Source: Branchiostoma lanceolatum
Taxonomy: Eukaryota; Chordata; Leptocardii; Amphioxiformes; Branchiostomatidae
Assembly (NCBI RefSeq): GCF_035083965.1
Contig: NC_089722.1
Location: 20,143,142 to 20,207,141 of the forward strand
DNA length: 64,000 nt
Direction: 5' to 3'
The translations under genes and the position numbers were made by a program. Under the pieces are notes generated by a model. That model made no database searches and had not been told where the DNA came from. It saw only the letters and a list, made by a program, of their open reading frames with translations. This document shows positions 21,826 to 34,400 of the stretch, piece after piece (position 1 is the first letter of the stretch; every line of letters begins with the position of its first letter).

Positions 21826-23460
21826 CTGGAACAGCAAACTAAAATTAAAGACGGCAAGGCCTTGACTCACTAGTAATGTTACAATTTCACACACGTCACA
21901 GGAAATCCTTTTTTTAGTCCATTACACAGCGTGAAGGCATGAGTGTTTAAAAAAAATCAATCAAAAACACAAAAGTCTACAACACATACACTATAACCTA
22001 CCTGGGTTCAGAGTTCTGAGTATGTTCCAGTCAATCCAAAACACTCTTCAGAAATGCACTCACCTTGGTAAGTGGTGTACTTGTAAGCACCCATGATGTA
22101 ATGTTGCCACTACTCCGCATCTATTAAGCCCCCCACAAATGTTACATTTTGTTATGAGAAGCAATGTGGAGCCTAAATAAGCCACCGGGTAACTGTTAAC
22201 TCGACATGTTTGTATTCTGTATTGATGAGTGTGTGACCAGTGGTAAATATTTGCACCTGTGACTTGTTCATGTTCCAATGCACACAGATAATGACGTACA
22301 TGGTGCCAAATGTTTCACCTTCCTAAAGAGCCTTTCACAGTACTTAGTTCAAGGAAATGGACCCTGAAGGGCCCTTCTTTGGTGACCTATTGTCAAAGTG
22401 CAAAAACTGTAGCAAGGACTCATTTAACAGCTCTTAAATACCTCTTGCATTTAGTATGTTGTGGAGTGAGTAGGTAGGCAGGAGTGAGTAGGGCAGATTT
22501 CAAAAATTGTTTCCATATTTCTATTGAAAAGGTTGGAATTCCTCTGACTTCTTTTCTTGCTTGCACACCAAAACCTTTTGGAAGTAAAACTGCAAGAAGT
22601 TCAGGATTTATACAAATAAATTTGATTTTTACATCAACTCAATTTTCTGTTTGCAGCACGTAACGTTGGGTAACATAAATTCGCGGGGTACTTAAATTCG
22701 GTTTTTTTCGAAAACGGGGTATTTAGGGATATGTGCTAGATGCAACATCAGTAATACCGCTATAAATGCAAACTTGACAGACTAACGTATTCAGAACACT
22801 GTCTGAAAAGCTTCGATAACCATACATTAGAAGTTGGCTACGTCAAAAACTCTCCGTCCCTTATTGTCACAGTCTGAGGGCTTCGTGGGAGAATTATACT
22901 ACACATAGTTGTTCGCTGGTTTATAAGACAAATGTCACATCCGCTTCCTGCTCAACACAATTATTTACAATACAACTTATTAGAATCTCTTTTGCTAACC
23001 TACAACTGGACTCTAAGTGTGATTAATCATCAAAACGCCTCTTTGTTGCTACAACCAATGGCTACGGCACTACGGTGAATTTTCCCGCCGCCATATTCGT
23101 TACCCAGAATCCTGCTATTCGGCAGACGACAAACATTTGCGAGGAACACTTTTTTGTCCAAATGTTGTGTGTGATAGTGGACTGATGGCGATATTTTCCT
23201 CAAAGTTTGCTCTTAGCACAAGCAGAAACACATGGACATAGTAGTATTACCATTTCTACGGCATCCAGCTAATGCCCCGATGAATAATATACAAATTTCC
23301 ATGACGGTGGGGATCAACTTTGAGTGACGTTCTACCGACTCAACACACGGGTTGTTCCCGGCGGCCTGATGTGTGCGGTACGGCCGTTTTTTCGTGTATT
23401 TTTTTTACTTGGACACGTCTATATCCATAGCACTCTCCTCAAGCCAAGGATGGAACGAAT

Positions 23461-26106
23461 ACTCACTCACTCACTCAGGTCCGCTTGCTCCCAAGGGGAG
23501 CGTGGCGCCTCGGCAAACCCTTCTCCAGGCCGTCCTGTTCTGCGCTGTCACCCAGGCAGTGGCGATGGTGTGGCCGACTGCCTGCAGGTCTCTGTTGACT
23601 TGGTCGGTCCAAGTCCGTCTGGGCCTCCCTCTGGGCCGAGCCCAGGTGGGTGGGGGGGGGGTTCCTTCAGTAGGGAGGCGGGCTCCAGTGGTGGCTCTGC
23701 CCTGATGAGGTGTCCAAGGAGACGGAGACGGGCAGATCGAAGTTTGCCCGACAGTGGTGGTTGGTTCGACCTCTCACGTAGGATGTCGTTGGAGATGTGG
23801 TCGTACCACCTGATTCCCAGGATCCTCCTCTGGCACTTGGTGTCGAAGGCATCAAGGCGGCACTCCTGGGCAGCAGTTAGGGTCCATGTCTCCCCGCCGT
23901 AGGTAAGGATGGGCAGGACCAAGCTGTTGTACAGCCTGATTTTGGTTTGAGGAGAAATCCTTCTGCTGCACCACACTCGGTCCAGGTTGGCCATGGCTGA
24001 GGACGCACGACCGATGCGGAGGTTGATGTCGACGTCGCACTTGCAGTCGGACGTTATGGTCCCTCCAAGATAGCAGAACCTGTCGACTGGTTCCACACGG
24101 TGCGTGTTGATCACCAAGGCAGCTGGGGGGGCCTCGTAGTCACTGAGAGACTGTACCTTCGTCTTCTCCCAGCTGACCATCAGGCCGAGAGGTTGTGTTT
24201 CCCTGTCCATGACCTCTAGGGCAAGCTGGAGCACATCTAGGAGTTCGGCTAGGATTGCCACGTCGTCGGCATAGTCCAGGTCAGTGATGGTGATGTCGCC
24301 GAAGCTAGCACCACAGTCGCACTGGGCCACAGTTCTTCCCATGACGTAGTCAATGGCTGAGTTGAAGACTGTCGGGGCTAGTACGCAACCCTGGCGGACG
24401 CCACTGTTGATGGTGAAGCTGTCTGACATCTTCCCATTCACTCTCACGCAGGAGGAGGTGTCGGAGTAGAGGAGTGAGAGCAGCTTGATCAGCTTGGCCG
24501 GGACACCAATGATCTTGAGGATCTTCCAAAGAGCTGGTCTGTCCACAGAGTCGAACGCTTGTTTGAGGTCGACATAGGCCACGTAGAGGGGTTTCCTGTA
24601 CTCCCTTCTCCTCTCAGCCAGTAGACGGAGGGCTAGGATCCTGTCCACCGTGGAGCGGCCTGGTGTGAAACCACTCTGCTCCCTTCTCTGCTTGCGGAGG
24701 AGGAGTGGACGTAGCCTTGCTAGGAGGACGTTTGCGAACACCTTGCCCGGGACACTCAGTAGGGTAATCCCTCTGTAGTTGCTGCATAGGTCCTTGGGCC
24801 CCTTCTTCCAGAAGGGGAGAATGACACCAAGCAGCCAGTCCGCAGGGATGGCCTCGCTGTTCCAGATGGCTGTGAACAGATGTTGGAGCTGGTGAGCTAC
24901 TGCAGGTCCGCCCTGCAGTAGCAACTCTGGCGCGATGCCATCGGCTCCGGCAGCCCGCCCGGCTTTGAGCTTCTGTATGGCCTTGGCCACTTCATCGAGG
25001 GCGGGAGGTCCAGTGGGGACAGAGTCGTCCTCGGTGGCTGAGGCAGCCTGTTCGTCTAACTGAGGAGAGGGGGTGGGGGGAGGGCGATTCAGAAGACTCT
25101 GGAAGTGTTCCCTCCACCGTGCTACCTGTTGTTCAGGGGTGTCAGGTATGGATCCATCCAGAGCTTTCACAGGGGCCGTAGGGGGGGTTGACTTCCCGGA
25201 GAGGGTCTTTAGGGTCCTGTAGAGGGAGCCTTGGTCCCCTCGTCGAGCTGATGCCTCTGCTTCGTCTGCCAGGTCATCTAGCCAAGTCTGTTTATCCTTC
25301 CGCAGTAGTTTATTGCGCTGGGCGTTGAGACGTCTATGCTCGCTGTGGTTGCCTTCCAGTCTGGCTGTTCTTCTTGCCTCCACCACATGCAGAGTTTCTT
25401 CAGACAGGAAGTCTTTCTTCTTCTTCCTTCTCTTGTGCCCGAGCACTTTGGTCGCAGCCGTGGTGATGCCTTTCTTGAAGTCGCTCCATATCTCCTCAGA
25501 GTTGTCCTCGTCTGTAGACAAGGCAGCAAAACGGTTGTGGAGGTCAAGCTGGAAATGAGCTGCGACTTCGGGAGACCTCAGTCTGGAGATGTCGACCTTG
25601 CGCTGTACTTTGGAGGTGGGGTCCCTTTGGAGGCGTAGACAGACTGTCATGGCGAGCAGCCTGTGATCGGTATTTCCAAGCTCCGCGCTACGGTAGACAC
25701 GGCAGTCTGTAGTGGTGTGCCAACGTCTGTTGGTAAGAATGTGGTCCAGTTCTTTCCTAGTATAGCCGTCGTTGCTGATCCAGGTCATGCTGTGGATACG
25801 CTTGTGTGGAAAGAAAGAGCGCTCAGTTCTCAGGTGGTGGTTGGTGCAAAACTCCAGCAGTCTTGAGCCGTTGTTGTTGCAAGAGCCGGTTCCGTGGGGG
25901 CCAAGGGCTCGCTCAAAGCCATCTCTGTCAGGCCCAGTTGTGGCGTTGAAGTCTCCAAGTACCCAGATTATGTCGTGCCTGGAGATGTCATCCATCAGTG
26001 CAGACATCTGGATGTAAAACTCGTCCTTCTCCTCATCAGGCGCCATGTTGGTTGGAGCGTAGGCTACTATGACAGACACTCTCCCATGGGTATGGCGCAG
26101 GCGGGC
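23461..26106 (-). mobile_element. 5'-truncated non-LTR retrotransposon (LINE) with target duplication
   Basis: The element runs on the minus strand from within the endonuclease domain to a (TGAG)n tail at 23461-23477. It is bracketed by a 7-bp direct repeat AACGAAT at 23454-23460 and 26107-26113. This fits target-primed reverse transcription: one clean short repeat, 5' truncation, and a microsatellite 3' tail instead of poly(A). It sits inside the inverted-repeat element. Confidence 0.85.
23471..26106 (-). pseudogene. LINE ORF2: APE endonuclease and reverse transcriptase, frameshifted
   Basis: In order: an APE-type endonuclease lacking its first part (VIVAYAPTN, then WVLGDFNATTG, NDGYTRKELDHIL and GNTDHRLL), then a reverse transcriptase with KAGRAAGADGIAPELLLQGG, YRGITLLSVPGK, AYVDLKQAFDSVDR, INSGVRQGCVLAPTVFN and the catalytic LDYADDVAIL, a thumb-like ENKTKVQ-type segment (WEKTKVQSL), and a conserved IRLYNSLVLPILTYGGETWT tail region. 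The long frame ends at 23548, but the expected GRPRRTWTDQVNRDL motif lies in the next frame after a run of C (G on the plus strand, about 23651-23661). A one-base length change in that run therefore breaks the end of the protein. In that second frame the stop falls at 23471, at the start of the tail. The lost endonuclease start plus the shift mean it is not autonomous. The family within LINEs is not assigned. Confidence 0.9.
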
Positions 26107-26410
26107 AACGAATAGCTGCTGTATAAAATGTAATTAGCGGTAAGATATTCAAGACGAATCTTCTCTCCCGAATTAATGTTCACACCTGTCCGACAGCACC
26201 GTCATTGTGCGTGCGGCGGACGGTAGTTTCAAGTTGAAACATTATGGTGTCAGCACGACTAGAGACAAAATTTACCATATATATGATTAGTGCAAAGATA
26301 GTACATGATACTGACAGAATAATAGAAAAAAAGGATGGTTTATTGTTCTGCTAGATTGATTTCAGTCAACCATTATCGGAAAAATCCTGAATTTATGTTA
26401 CCCAACGTTA

Positions 26411-27493
26411 ACCTCACAGATGAAATATTTTTCTCATAACGTTCACTCAAAGAAAACTATACAATTTAAAGTTGATATCATAATCTTGTTTATTTACTGC
26501 ATGTTAAGACTTAACATTCAAAGTTCCCAAATATATATACAATGTATATATAAACAGCTCCTTGAATGCTATCCTGAGGTAGTTACTGTAAATCTTTAAA
26601 CTTTTGCAGTGGTTTTATCTTTGTGGTTGTTGCAGTGACCTCGACGAATATAGGTTTCCGATGTATTACCGCACTATAGATTGTTTCAACTGTAAATTTA
26701 AACACGTGAAAACCTCCTTTTTCCCGCCTACCACAAAAGAAAACCACCGCAGACGTAGATAAATTTATAGTATATTAGACGAAGGTTTGATACATCCTGT
26801 GTTAAATTTGCATAAATAGAATACTTTAAATACTTTATAATATACTTGAGCCCTATTTTCTTGTTAGTGACGTCGCTATTTTCTGTGTGTAACAGACTAA
26901 TCACTGTAACAGTGAATCAACCTGGTATAATGCTGATACTTACTAATAGTTATTCTTTAAGCTAAACATTTGACACAACTGGCAAGTCATGGAACAAATT
27001 TGCCCTGAGTTATTCAGAATCTACATTAAAAAAATTATTCGTCATTCATTAAATATCACTGAGGTGATGACAGAATCTTCATGAATAATAATTATTATAA
27101 TAATAAAATCCTGTCTCATTGTTGTCATATTACAAATAATGTTGTTTTCATGGCACAGAGATATAATTTCTTGAATAAACAATTATATGTGTAATAGCCA
27201 AACTGCATTGTCCTTGATAATGATTTCATTTTGATACAATTATGAAGAGAATAGATCAAAGATTTTGTACAACAATTTCTTATCTTAAAACATAGAATTG
27301 CAGGGATTATTCTTTCTAATTCTAATATACATAAAATTATCAACAAACCCCATATTATAACCACCTTAGCACATTGTACAAACTTTTTATAGTTATATGA
27401 TTATGGTTAAAATATTACACAAAATAATGTCTTTGTAGTAATGGTAACATTGTCATTTTAAGCAAATGTTGCTTATGTAGGTCTTTAAATAGC
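26411..27493. other. Intergenic, AT-rich
   Basis: Contains one dispersed repeat copy (26583-26770) and otherwise low-complexity AT-rich sequence without coding potential that I can support. Confidence 0.4.
26583..26770. repeat. Dispersed 'ACTGTAAAT' repeat, copy 2
   Basis: Begins TTACTGTAAATCTTTAAAC and carries the family words 'gcagtggttttat', 'gcagtgacctc', 'ttgtttcaactgtaaattta' and 'aaaacctcc'. Confidence 0.65.
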
Positions 27494-28215
27494 TAGAGTC
27501 AATTCCATGTCACCGAGAGGGTTTTCAGGTAATATTGCTAGTGAGTTCAAACAATTTTAGATAAAAGACTATTCCAGTCAAAATAGTTTTAAATTGTTCA
27601 AACAATCAAGAATGAAAGTTTGAACATGTTTGAACTTATTTATATATGTTGGAACTATTTGGAAAGTAATTGCACAAATATCTCTTTATTTAGAACAATT
27701 TTCAAACATCTATGTGATTTTTCACTGTTCGAACATGTTGGAACAATTTGCATCATTTTTCAAATGGTAGATTTGGGTTATTGCCCCCATAAAAGTAGGT
27801 GCTAATCACACTCTATTGTCTGCCTCTGTATATTTTTAGATTTCACGTCTAGACTTTTGTCTTCAGATGTCTATGCATGGCACCTAGGCCTAATCCCCTA
27901 TACTTTGAAGGGATGTGTGAATTGCCCTGTTCCCATCCCACTGACCCAGTTATACCATGTTGTTATAATGTTGGAACATGTAGGAACAAATGATCAACCT
28001 ATTTTCCAACAGTTTCGAAAATAACACAAATAACATGTGCAATGTTAGAAATTTGTCTAACATGTTGGAACACAGCAGAAACTATTTAGAACATCACATG
28101 AATGTTGGAAATTGTTCTTAACAGTCAATTATCTCCCTTAGATTGTTACAAAGGTTTTACAAATGTTAGAACAAAAGGCAACAAACACCCTCTTGGTAAT
28201 GTGGAATCGACTCTA
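27494..28215. mobile_element. Foldback element with about 31-bp inverted ends and GTTGGAACA-rich interior
   Basis: The left end 27494-27525 (TAGAGTCAATTCCATGTCAC, then CGAGAGGGTTTT) pairs with the right end 28185-28215 (complement TAGAGTCGATTCCACATTAC, then CAAGAGGGTGTT) with a handful of mismatches. The interior repeats words such as 'gtttgaaca', 'atgttggaaca' and 'acatgttggaac' on both strands. The stretch 27575-27650 is the inverted partner of 9645-9727. Near 28145-28170 'ttacaaaggttttacaaatgtta' resembles the unit of the array at 9739. There is no coding capacity. Confidence 0.65.
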
Positions 28216-28420
28216 ACAACAAGTGTTGGTTACAATCTGTGCATATCATGGTAGCAATTGGAAGGATTTTTACAGCATCTCAAAACCTTTCGAATGACGG
28301 ACATGTTCTCAGCTCCAATCTCGAGAAAAAATGAGGCACTGAATACAACTACCTTTGTATGCTACCATCTCCGTTTCTATACTAAAATGAGATGTTACTT
28401 CTATAGTTGACCTATGACCT

Positions 28421-31400
28421 TTACTTGTCCTGTGATTGCTCTGTGTTGAACTGCCCAGCAGCACCTTTCACCTCCTGGAATGTCTCCTTGCTGGGAATGA
28501 TGAGCTCGATGTTGTAGTGTAGTTTCTTACTGGTCATCCAACTGTAGGAGTTGTCAAACTTCACCACATCTGGAGTTGGGAAATACGTAAAAAGATATAT
28601 GCTCCCAAAAAGAACGTAATACATTTACATTGTACATAATCAAAAAATAAATACACAAAAGGACTAGCACTGCGGAAAATCAAATCTGTGGGATTGCTTT
28701 ATAATAATCTGAGACCTGCACAGCAGAATTGGAGGTAGATAGAGAGGGTACAGTGTACAACATTGTAACTTATATAACTACATGTACTTATGTCTACCCT
28801 CAGAGATTAACTATAGAGTTACCTGCATGAGATACTTATCCCTGCAGTTCCAGAACAAGCTACCAGGAGGCCTAAACCTACACTACTTTCTCTTGACATC
28901 AAAAGCTATCTGCCACCAACAAATGAGCACCACATCATGTCCAGGACAAAAGATACAAAGAGGTGAGTACGAGGGGTGATCAAGAAGTCCTCGGCCTCAC
29001 CCAGAAATAAGGTGCACGACTCAAATATCGGGGAATAATTTTTAAGAATAAACTTTTAAGGCTTTTATGAATGTCTACCAAAATTAAAATCATTGTGATC
29101 ATCAATTTGCATGTGACACCCAGTAACGTTAAGTGAGGTAGAAGGATAAAGACATGGACAATTGAGCTGCGACCTGAGGTGTGCGGGCCGACTTGCTCCG
29201 CTGAAAGTCAGATACCCGCTTCTTTTTAGATGAAACAAGAAGGGAATGTTCATCAAACATTTTGACCAAAAAAAAATGTCTTCGACGATTTTATGCCGAT
29301 TCATGGCATGAGAAACTCCACCCATACAGATCTGATCACAGTTCACCCTTGCATTTCCCGCCACTTACCTACTGATTTTTAAATGGACGTCGACTAGAAA
29401 GTAATGACCACAATAATGTGATATTTGGTGGATATTGCTAAAAGATGTCATACTATATACCTTTGCCCCAAAATTTGACCTGTGCACCTTATTTCTGGCC
29501 GAGGACTTATTGATCACCCCCCCCTCGTACATGAAATAAAACACAAAGAAACAGTATAATTTATTGTACTCACATAGTCCTGCTTCTGTACAAAGCACAT
29601 CTCCTTCTGCCAAAACCTTCTGACTGTTGTGTTTTTCAGAAGGTACCACTTCCTTTAGCTCCTCCCCCTTCTGCCCAGAGTTCTTGATCCTCTTCCTCAT
29701 GTACACACCAAACTTGATGTCATGCTGGTCTGACTTGAACTGCCACCTGCATAGAATAGTGTACAAAAACATACATTATGTACATGTATTACGTGTATGT
29801 TGGCAAATCTGATGACAATAGGCCTAGCATGAACATGAAAACAAATTTACAGTGGAAGTCACTTAAAAATGACTATGCATGATGTGCAAAATGACTAATA
29901 AACAGGTGGACGTATCAACTACTACGTATCTAATACCAGCTCAGAACAGAACAAGAAATAGTCATGCCTTCAAGTATCTAAGTGATCAACCTAGGATTGA
30001 TATGTTTAAAAAATTGTTTTTTTCCAAGAAATAGAGTGGAACTCTTTGCCAGCAAGTAGGGGCATCCTCCCTAGATGGCTTTAAACAATACTTGCAGTTA
30101 GAATTGCAAAATTTCAGTGTGACAGGTCATTCAGTGTATCATATAATATAACCAGCTATTGCCTGCAAAGCTGGTGTATTACAATGAAGGGCGGTTATTC
30201 CAGTAATCCTATGAATTGGCATATGTGAATTGTAATGCTGGGGGGGAATGCTATCAACATACCTTATAACACAGTTGGGCACTAAGACATCATACTCTAA
30301 GGTGAGACAGGAGCCGTTCTGTACTGTTACTGTAGTCAGCTTCCCAGTCACTGATGTCTCATCAGAACCAGAATAGTAGGACTTTGGGATGGAGCCTCCA
30401 AAGCATATCTGAAATTGAGGAATATCTTACACACTGAGCGTACACATTATATAAGTGGGATTTTTTTTAGCACAACAGCTTGTGGAATTTTTTTCTGTTT
30501 TTTCCTTCTCCTTTTTTTCCTGCCAACATCCTTTAGCAAATTTGCTTTTTCATTGCCTTTCTGGCAAATATCATTTTTCCATTTCACTAAGTCAGATTGG
30601 CCCCAAATCGTTAAAAAAAACTCCAAACCGAGAGCGTAAGTGTAAGGTGCTGACCTTTGACCTACACTTGGGGTCCCCATCAGGATCTGTAGCTGTCCCT
30701 CCCCAGTAGGTAGGCAGGTAGTGAGCGTCGATCTTCTGTAGTAATAACTCCTTCCAGTCACCTAGTTGGGGGAGGGGGGCAAGGAGGCAAAGAGATTGAC
30801 TGAGTAAGTTTGTGCGTGTGGGAAAAAATACATACTGTAAATTCATTCATTTTCATAGAAACTTAATTTTGGGGTACAAGGGAAAAGGAGGCTTTTGCCG
30901 TGTTTCCCGTTTGCAATTGAAACAATTCTGTAGTACAGTAGCAATACATTGGAAATGCATACTCACAGTGAGGTCACCGCGAAAATAAAACCATGCACCG
31001 CAAACATTTCAAGATTTACAGTAATAAAATAAATCCAGGCTGATTTTTGCATTGAGCAACAATTAAAAAAAAGGAATGCTGCAATTTTAAGTTTGACTGG
31101 CCAGACTGTAAATTTGGTGCATTTACAAGAAACTGCGTCTGGTGCAAAGACAAGTTAGGATGAATACTGTTACAATTTCTTGACAATTACTTAACGTATT
31201 GTTTTTCTTATCTTAGCAAGTACATGTACCTGACATCATAGTACTCCGTCTTAGTGTTCAGAGTAAAATATAAGACTTACTTCCACAGATGTAGAGCTTG
31301 CTCTTTGTGTCTTCACTCAGGAAGGGTCTCACCAAGGAGTACAGGACAGGAAACAGCCTTGGTGCTGAAAGATGGGTCGGTAATGGACATGTGAAGGAGG

Positions 31401-34400
31401 AACACTATATGTATAGGTTGTCCCTCGATGGGGTCACCGTGCTGTAACTCAGCACCATCTAGCGACACCACACTGAGTTGCACCAGTTATACAATATCAT
31501 TGATATCATTGATAGTGATATTAAATCTGATAGGAATATCTGCTATTAAAAGATGTTGCATGATAGGTCAACAATACTATACCATTAGGCTTGCGCCTGA
31601 GGCGTCGCCAAAAAAGTAGTAGTGCTCACCTCGAATGATCATTGCAGTCTTCAGAGTTTCAGGATAATTTGCCTCAAAGATCTTCAATATCTAACAAGGT
31701 AAACATAATACAGATGAATGATAATGTTAAAATTCAACAACACTATATTCAATAGAAAGCAAATTGAACACTAATGTGGTATCTTCCTGTCTTGTAGTAT
31801 CATCATCATCATATATATCTATCTTGTAGTATACAACTATGAAGGAGCCACTGTACCTATATTGAGGTGTATTGCACACTTATAGGTAATACAAGCAAAA
31901 AGTAGATACACATTCATGGTGCAAAATAGACCATATTTGACAAGCTGTCAAGAGTATAACAGTACTAAAACTATAACCTCGGTCCAGTGGGCTAGTGACT
32001 TGTTAGGATGATCCTATCTTTTCAGTTTTCCTTTGACAAGGTAATAACAAAAATGTTGCATTTAAATGAATCCAATGGCAAAATGAATGTATGATTAATA
32101 TATTAATGCCTACCTGAATGTCAACATCAATAGCTGTAAAAGAACAAGAAACAAAAACAATATGAAGTACTAAAAGTAGACAGAACCATACAAGTAAACC
32201 AAATTCAAAGTGGGCTGATATGTGTCTGAAATAAAGATAGATTTTACTGTGCATTCAGAAAAATGAACACAATGTGACAGTTCCTACTGTTCCTGAATCT
32301 TCTACTGTTTCTAAATCTCCGAGTCACCAGGCAGTGAAGATACTACTAGAGATTACCTTGTTTGGACATGTGTCTCATACCAAACTGGTCCAAGTCAATC
32401 ACCAGTGTGAGACCTTCCATAGGGCGACCCAGCTGCAAAGATCATACAGACACGAAGGTTGTCAGTGTTGTGGTTTTCATTTTTGGAAACAGTACTAGTG
32501 TAGAGCTAAAATGGAGTAAGAGCGCCTTTTCTCTTTTAATCACCACTGTCTGTTGGTTGCCTGTGTGTACGTAGTTTTTTTTTAATACAGTAGAGTGGCT
32601 GGTTTCCACATGCATGTTGGGGTCACTGACAGGAAGTTAGGTCAAAGGTCCCACTAGAGGTTCCATCACATTTCCTGTCTTCAATTTCCTGGCAGGTCTA
32701 TTGCCTTATGAGACCCAGTGGGAAAGATGCATCAGACAAAATTAGATTCAGCAAAAAAATCACCATAATGAAAAAAACAAAGTAGATCTTTGATTTCTTC
32801 TTCATTGTGCATTAGAAACATTGACAATTGATAACAGTTGATAACAATAAATGTAGAATTTCTTATCTACTGACCTTCTTGGATTGAGTCCTGAACTCTT
32901 CCCAGATCTCCTCCAAAATCAGAAGTTTGAACTTGACGATGTCAGAGCACTGCACAGACTGGAGCATGCCCTTGACATCCAACAGGCCGAAGGGGTCGTA
33001 GAACACAGGACAGCCATCCTTGTCCCAGCAGAACAGTCCCCCGGTAAAGTACTTAGTCAGCACCTGGCAACAGAGTTTGGCATATCTATCTTCTTAGGCC
33101 ACAGCAATTTTACCTTTTTACTCACTTCATTACTATGAAGCCATTCAACAAATTCCCAGAACATGTATAGCAAAATGGCCTAAATGCCTTTATTCATCTT
33201 TTATCTGCCACTGTTTATATGTTCAACATTCATGCTTTTTCATGAATGGCAAAGTTTTAAAAAAAACAGTACTTTAAAAGTTTTGATAATTTTCAATCAA
33301 CAGGTCATCTTCAGCCCCTATATTCTCCCCCTAGACTTATTGCAAATTTTTTATTATTATTTTTTTCCGGCCCTATTGCTCCATTTTTTTTCTGAAAAGA
33401 AGCCAAGAACCAACTGGTATGGCCTTATCATATTGTTGCGTGAGAAAGGCTCAAATAAACAAGTACAAACATGGCCTCCGTAACAGGCTCGACGAGTCAG
33501 GCTTTTTATGGCTGTGCTGAGAGCATGTGGCCCACAGGAAGCAGAGTACCAAATCAATATGCCATCAGAGATAAAGCTAATTATATTACAAGCCCAAAAA
33601 GAAGCCCAACTTGTAGAATTCGAACCTTCAAGGGACCGGGAGGAAAGCACAAACGAAGCTTTAAGAACTTGTGTCTGATGATATAGCCCTTCAATCACTT
33701 AGGAAGTTATTTGCAAGCATATTGTCCTACTATGAAAAGAATGGTCATACCTCTGGCACTTTGTACTCCTTCTTCAAGTTGTCAACATTCAGTCTTTTTC
33801 TGAACTCCAGATTCTAAAAACAAAATGTAAAGAATAATAACAATCTCCAAATATTCATAACAAATGAAAAGTCTTGTTCTTTAAGCAGTGAATTTAGGAA
33901 TTGCAATACTTCAATACGATTTTTCTAAAGATTACAGTTGAATGAGAGACACACAAAAATCCTGTCTTGGATAATCCCACGATATAATCTATTTGATGTA
34001 ATCCCAGATAGATTAAACATTGAATACAATGTATACAGAGAAAAGACACTTGACACCTTATGTTCCCAACAAAAATATACCTGAATGTAGCATACTTAGA
34101 TAACATCCATCAGAACAACAAGCTAACAAAAATAAGAACTTACTAATCGCAGCATTTCTTCTGCCTTTGCAAGGTTGAAACTTCTGGCTGAAAAATAAAT
34201 GATATACATGTATAACAATGTTATGTACCAGAATAACAAAATGCAAGTAAGTGAAAACATTACAAGTTCTTAAAAATAGGAAACAACAAAACATCTATGG
34301 GAATCATTCCTATGACGTCTTTGTGAATGATAAACAAAACAAAACATAAAGATTTGATAACTACCTCGGAGCCATTTTAGGAGGAAGACATCGTCCATAT

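Larger units (their letters stand above)
22661..26410. mobile_element. DNA-transposon-like element with 22-bp inverted ends, interrupted by a LINE
   Basis: Identical inverted ends TAACGTTGGGTAACATAAAT(TC) lie at 22661-22682 and 26389-26410. Removing the LINE at 23461-26106 and one AACGAAT copy leaves about 1.1 kb, with no long reading frame. The six bases AACGTT flank GGGTAACA... on both sides and may be a target duplication, but the word is palindromic, so the true tips are ambiguous. I cannot assign a superfamily. Confidence 0.7.

Noticed and set aside
21990..22060. Additional 5' exon of the PAC-repeat gene ending at the GTAGGT donor near 22001
   Set aside because: The phase would fit, but an in-frame stop lies about 45 bp upstream and no good acceptor or ATG is visible, so I left it out of the model.
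23120..23190. THAP-like CEEHF peptide (NICEEHFFVQ) that might indicate a P-element transposase in the interrupted element
   Set aside because: Only about 17 codons are open, with no other THAP residues and no longer frame, so it cannot be distinguished from chance.
25278..26115. Several plus-strand frames opposite the LINE
   Set aside because: Shadows of the GC-rich LINE coding frame on the minus strand.
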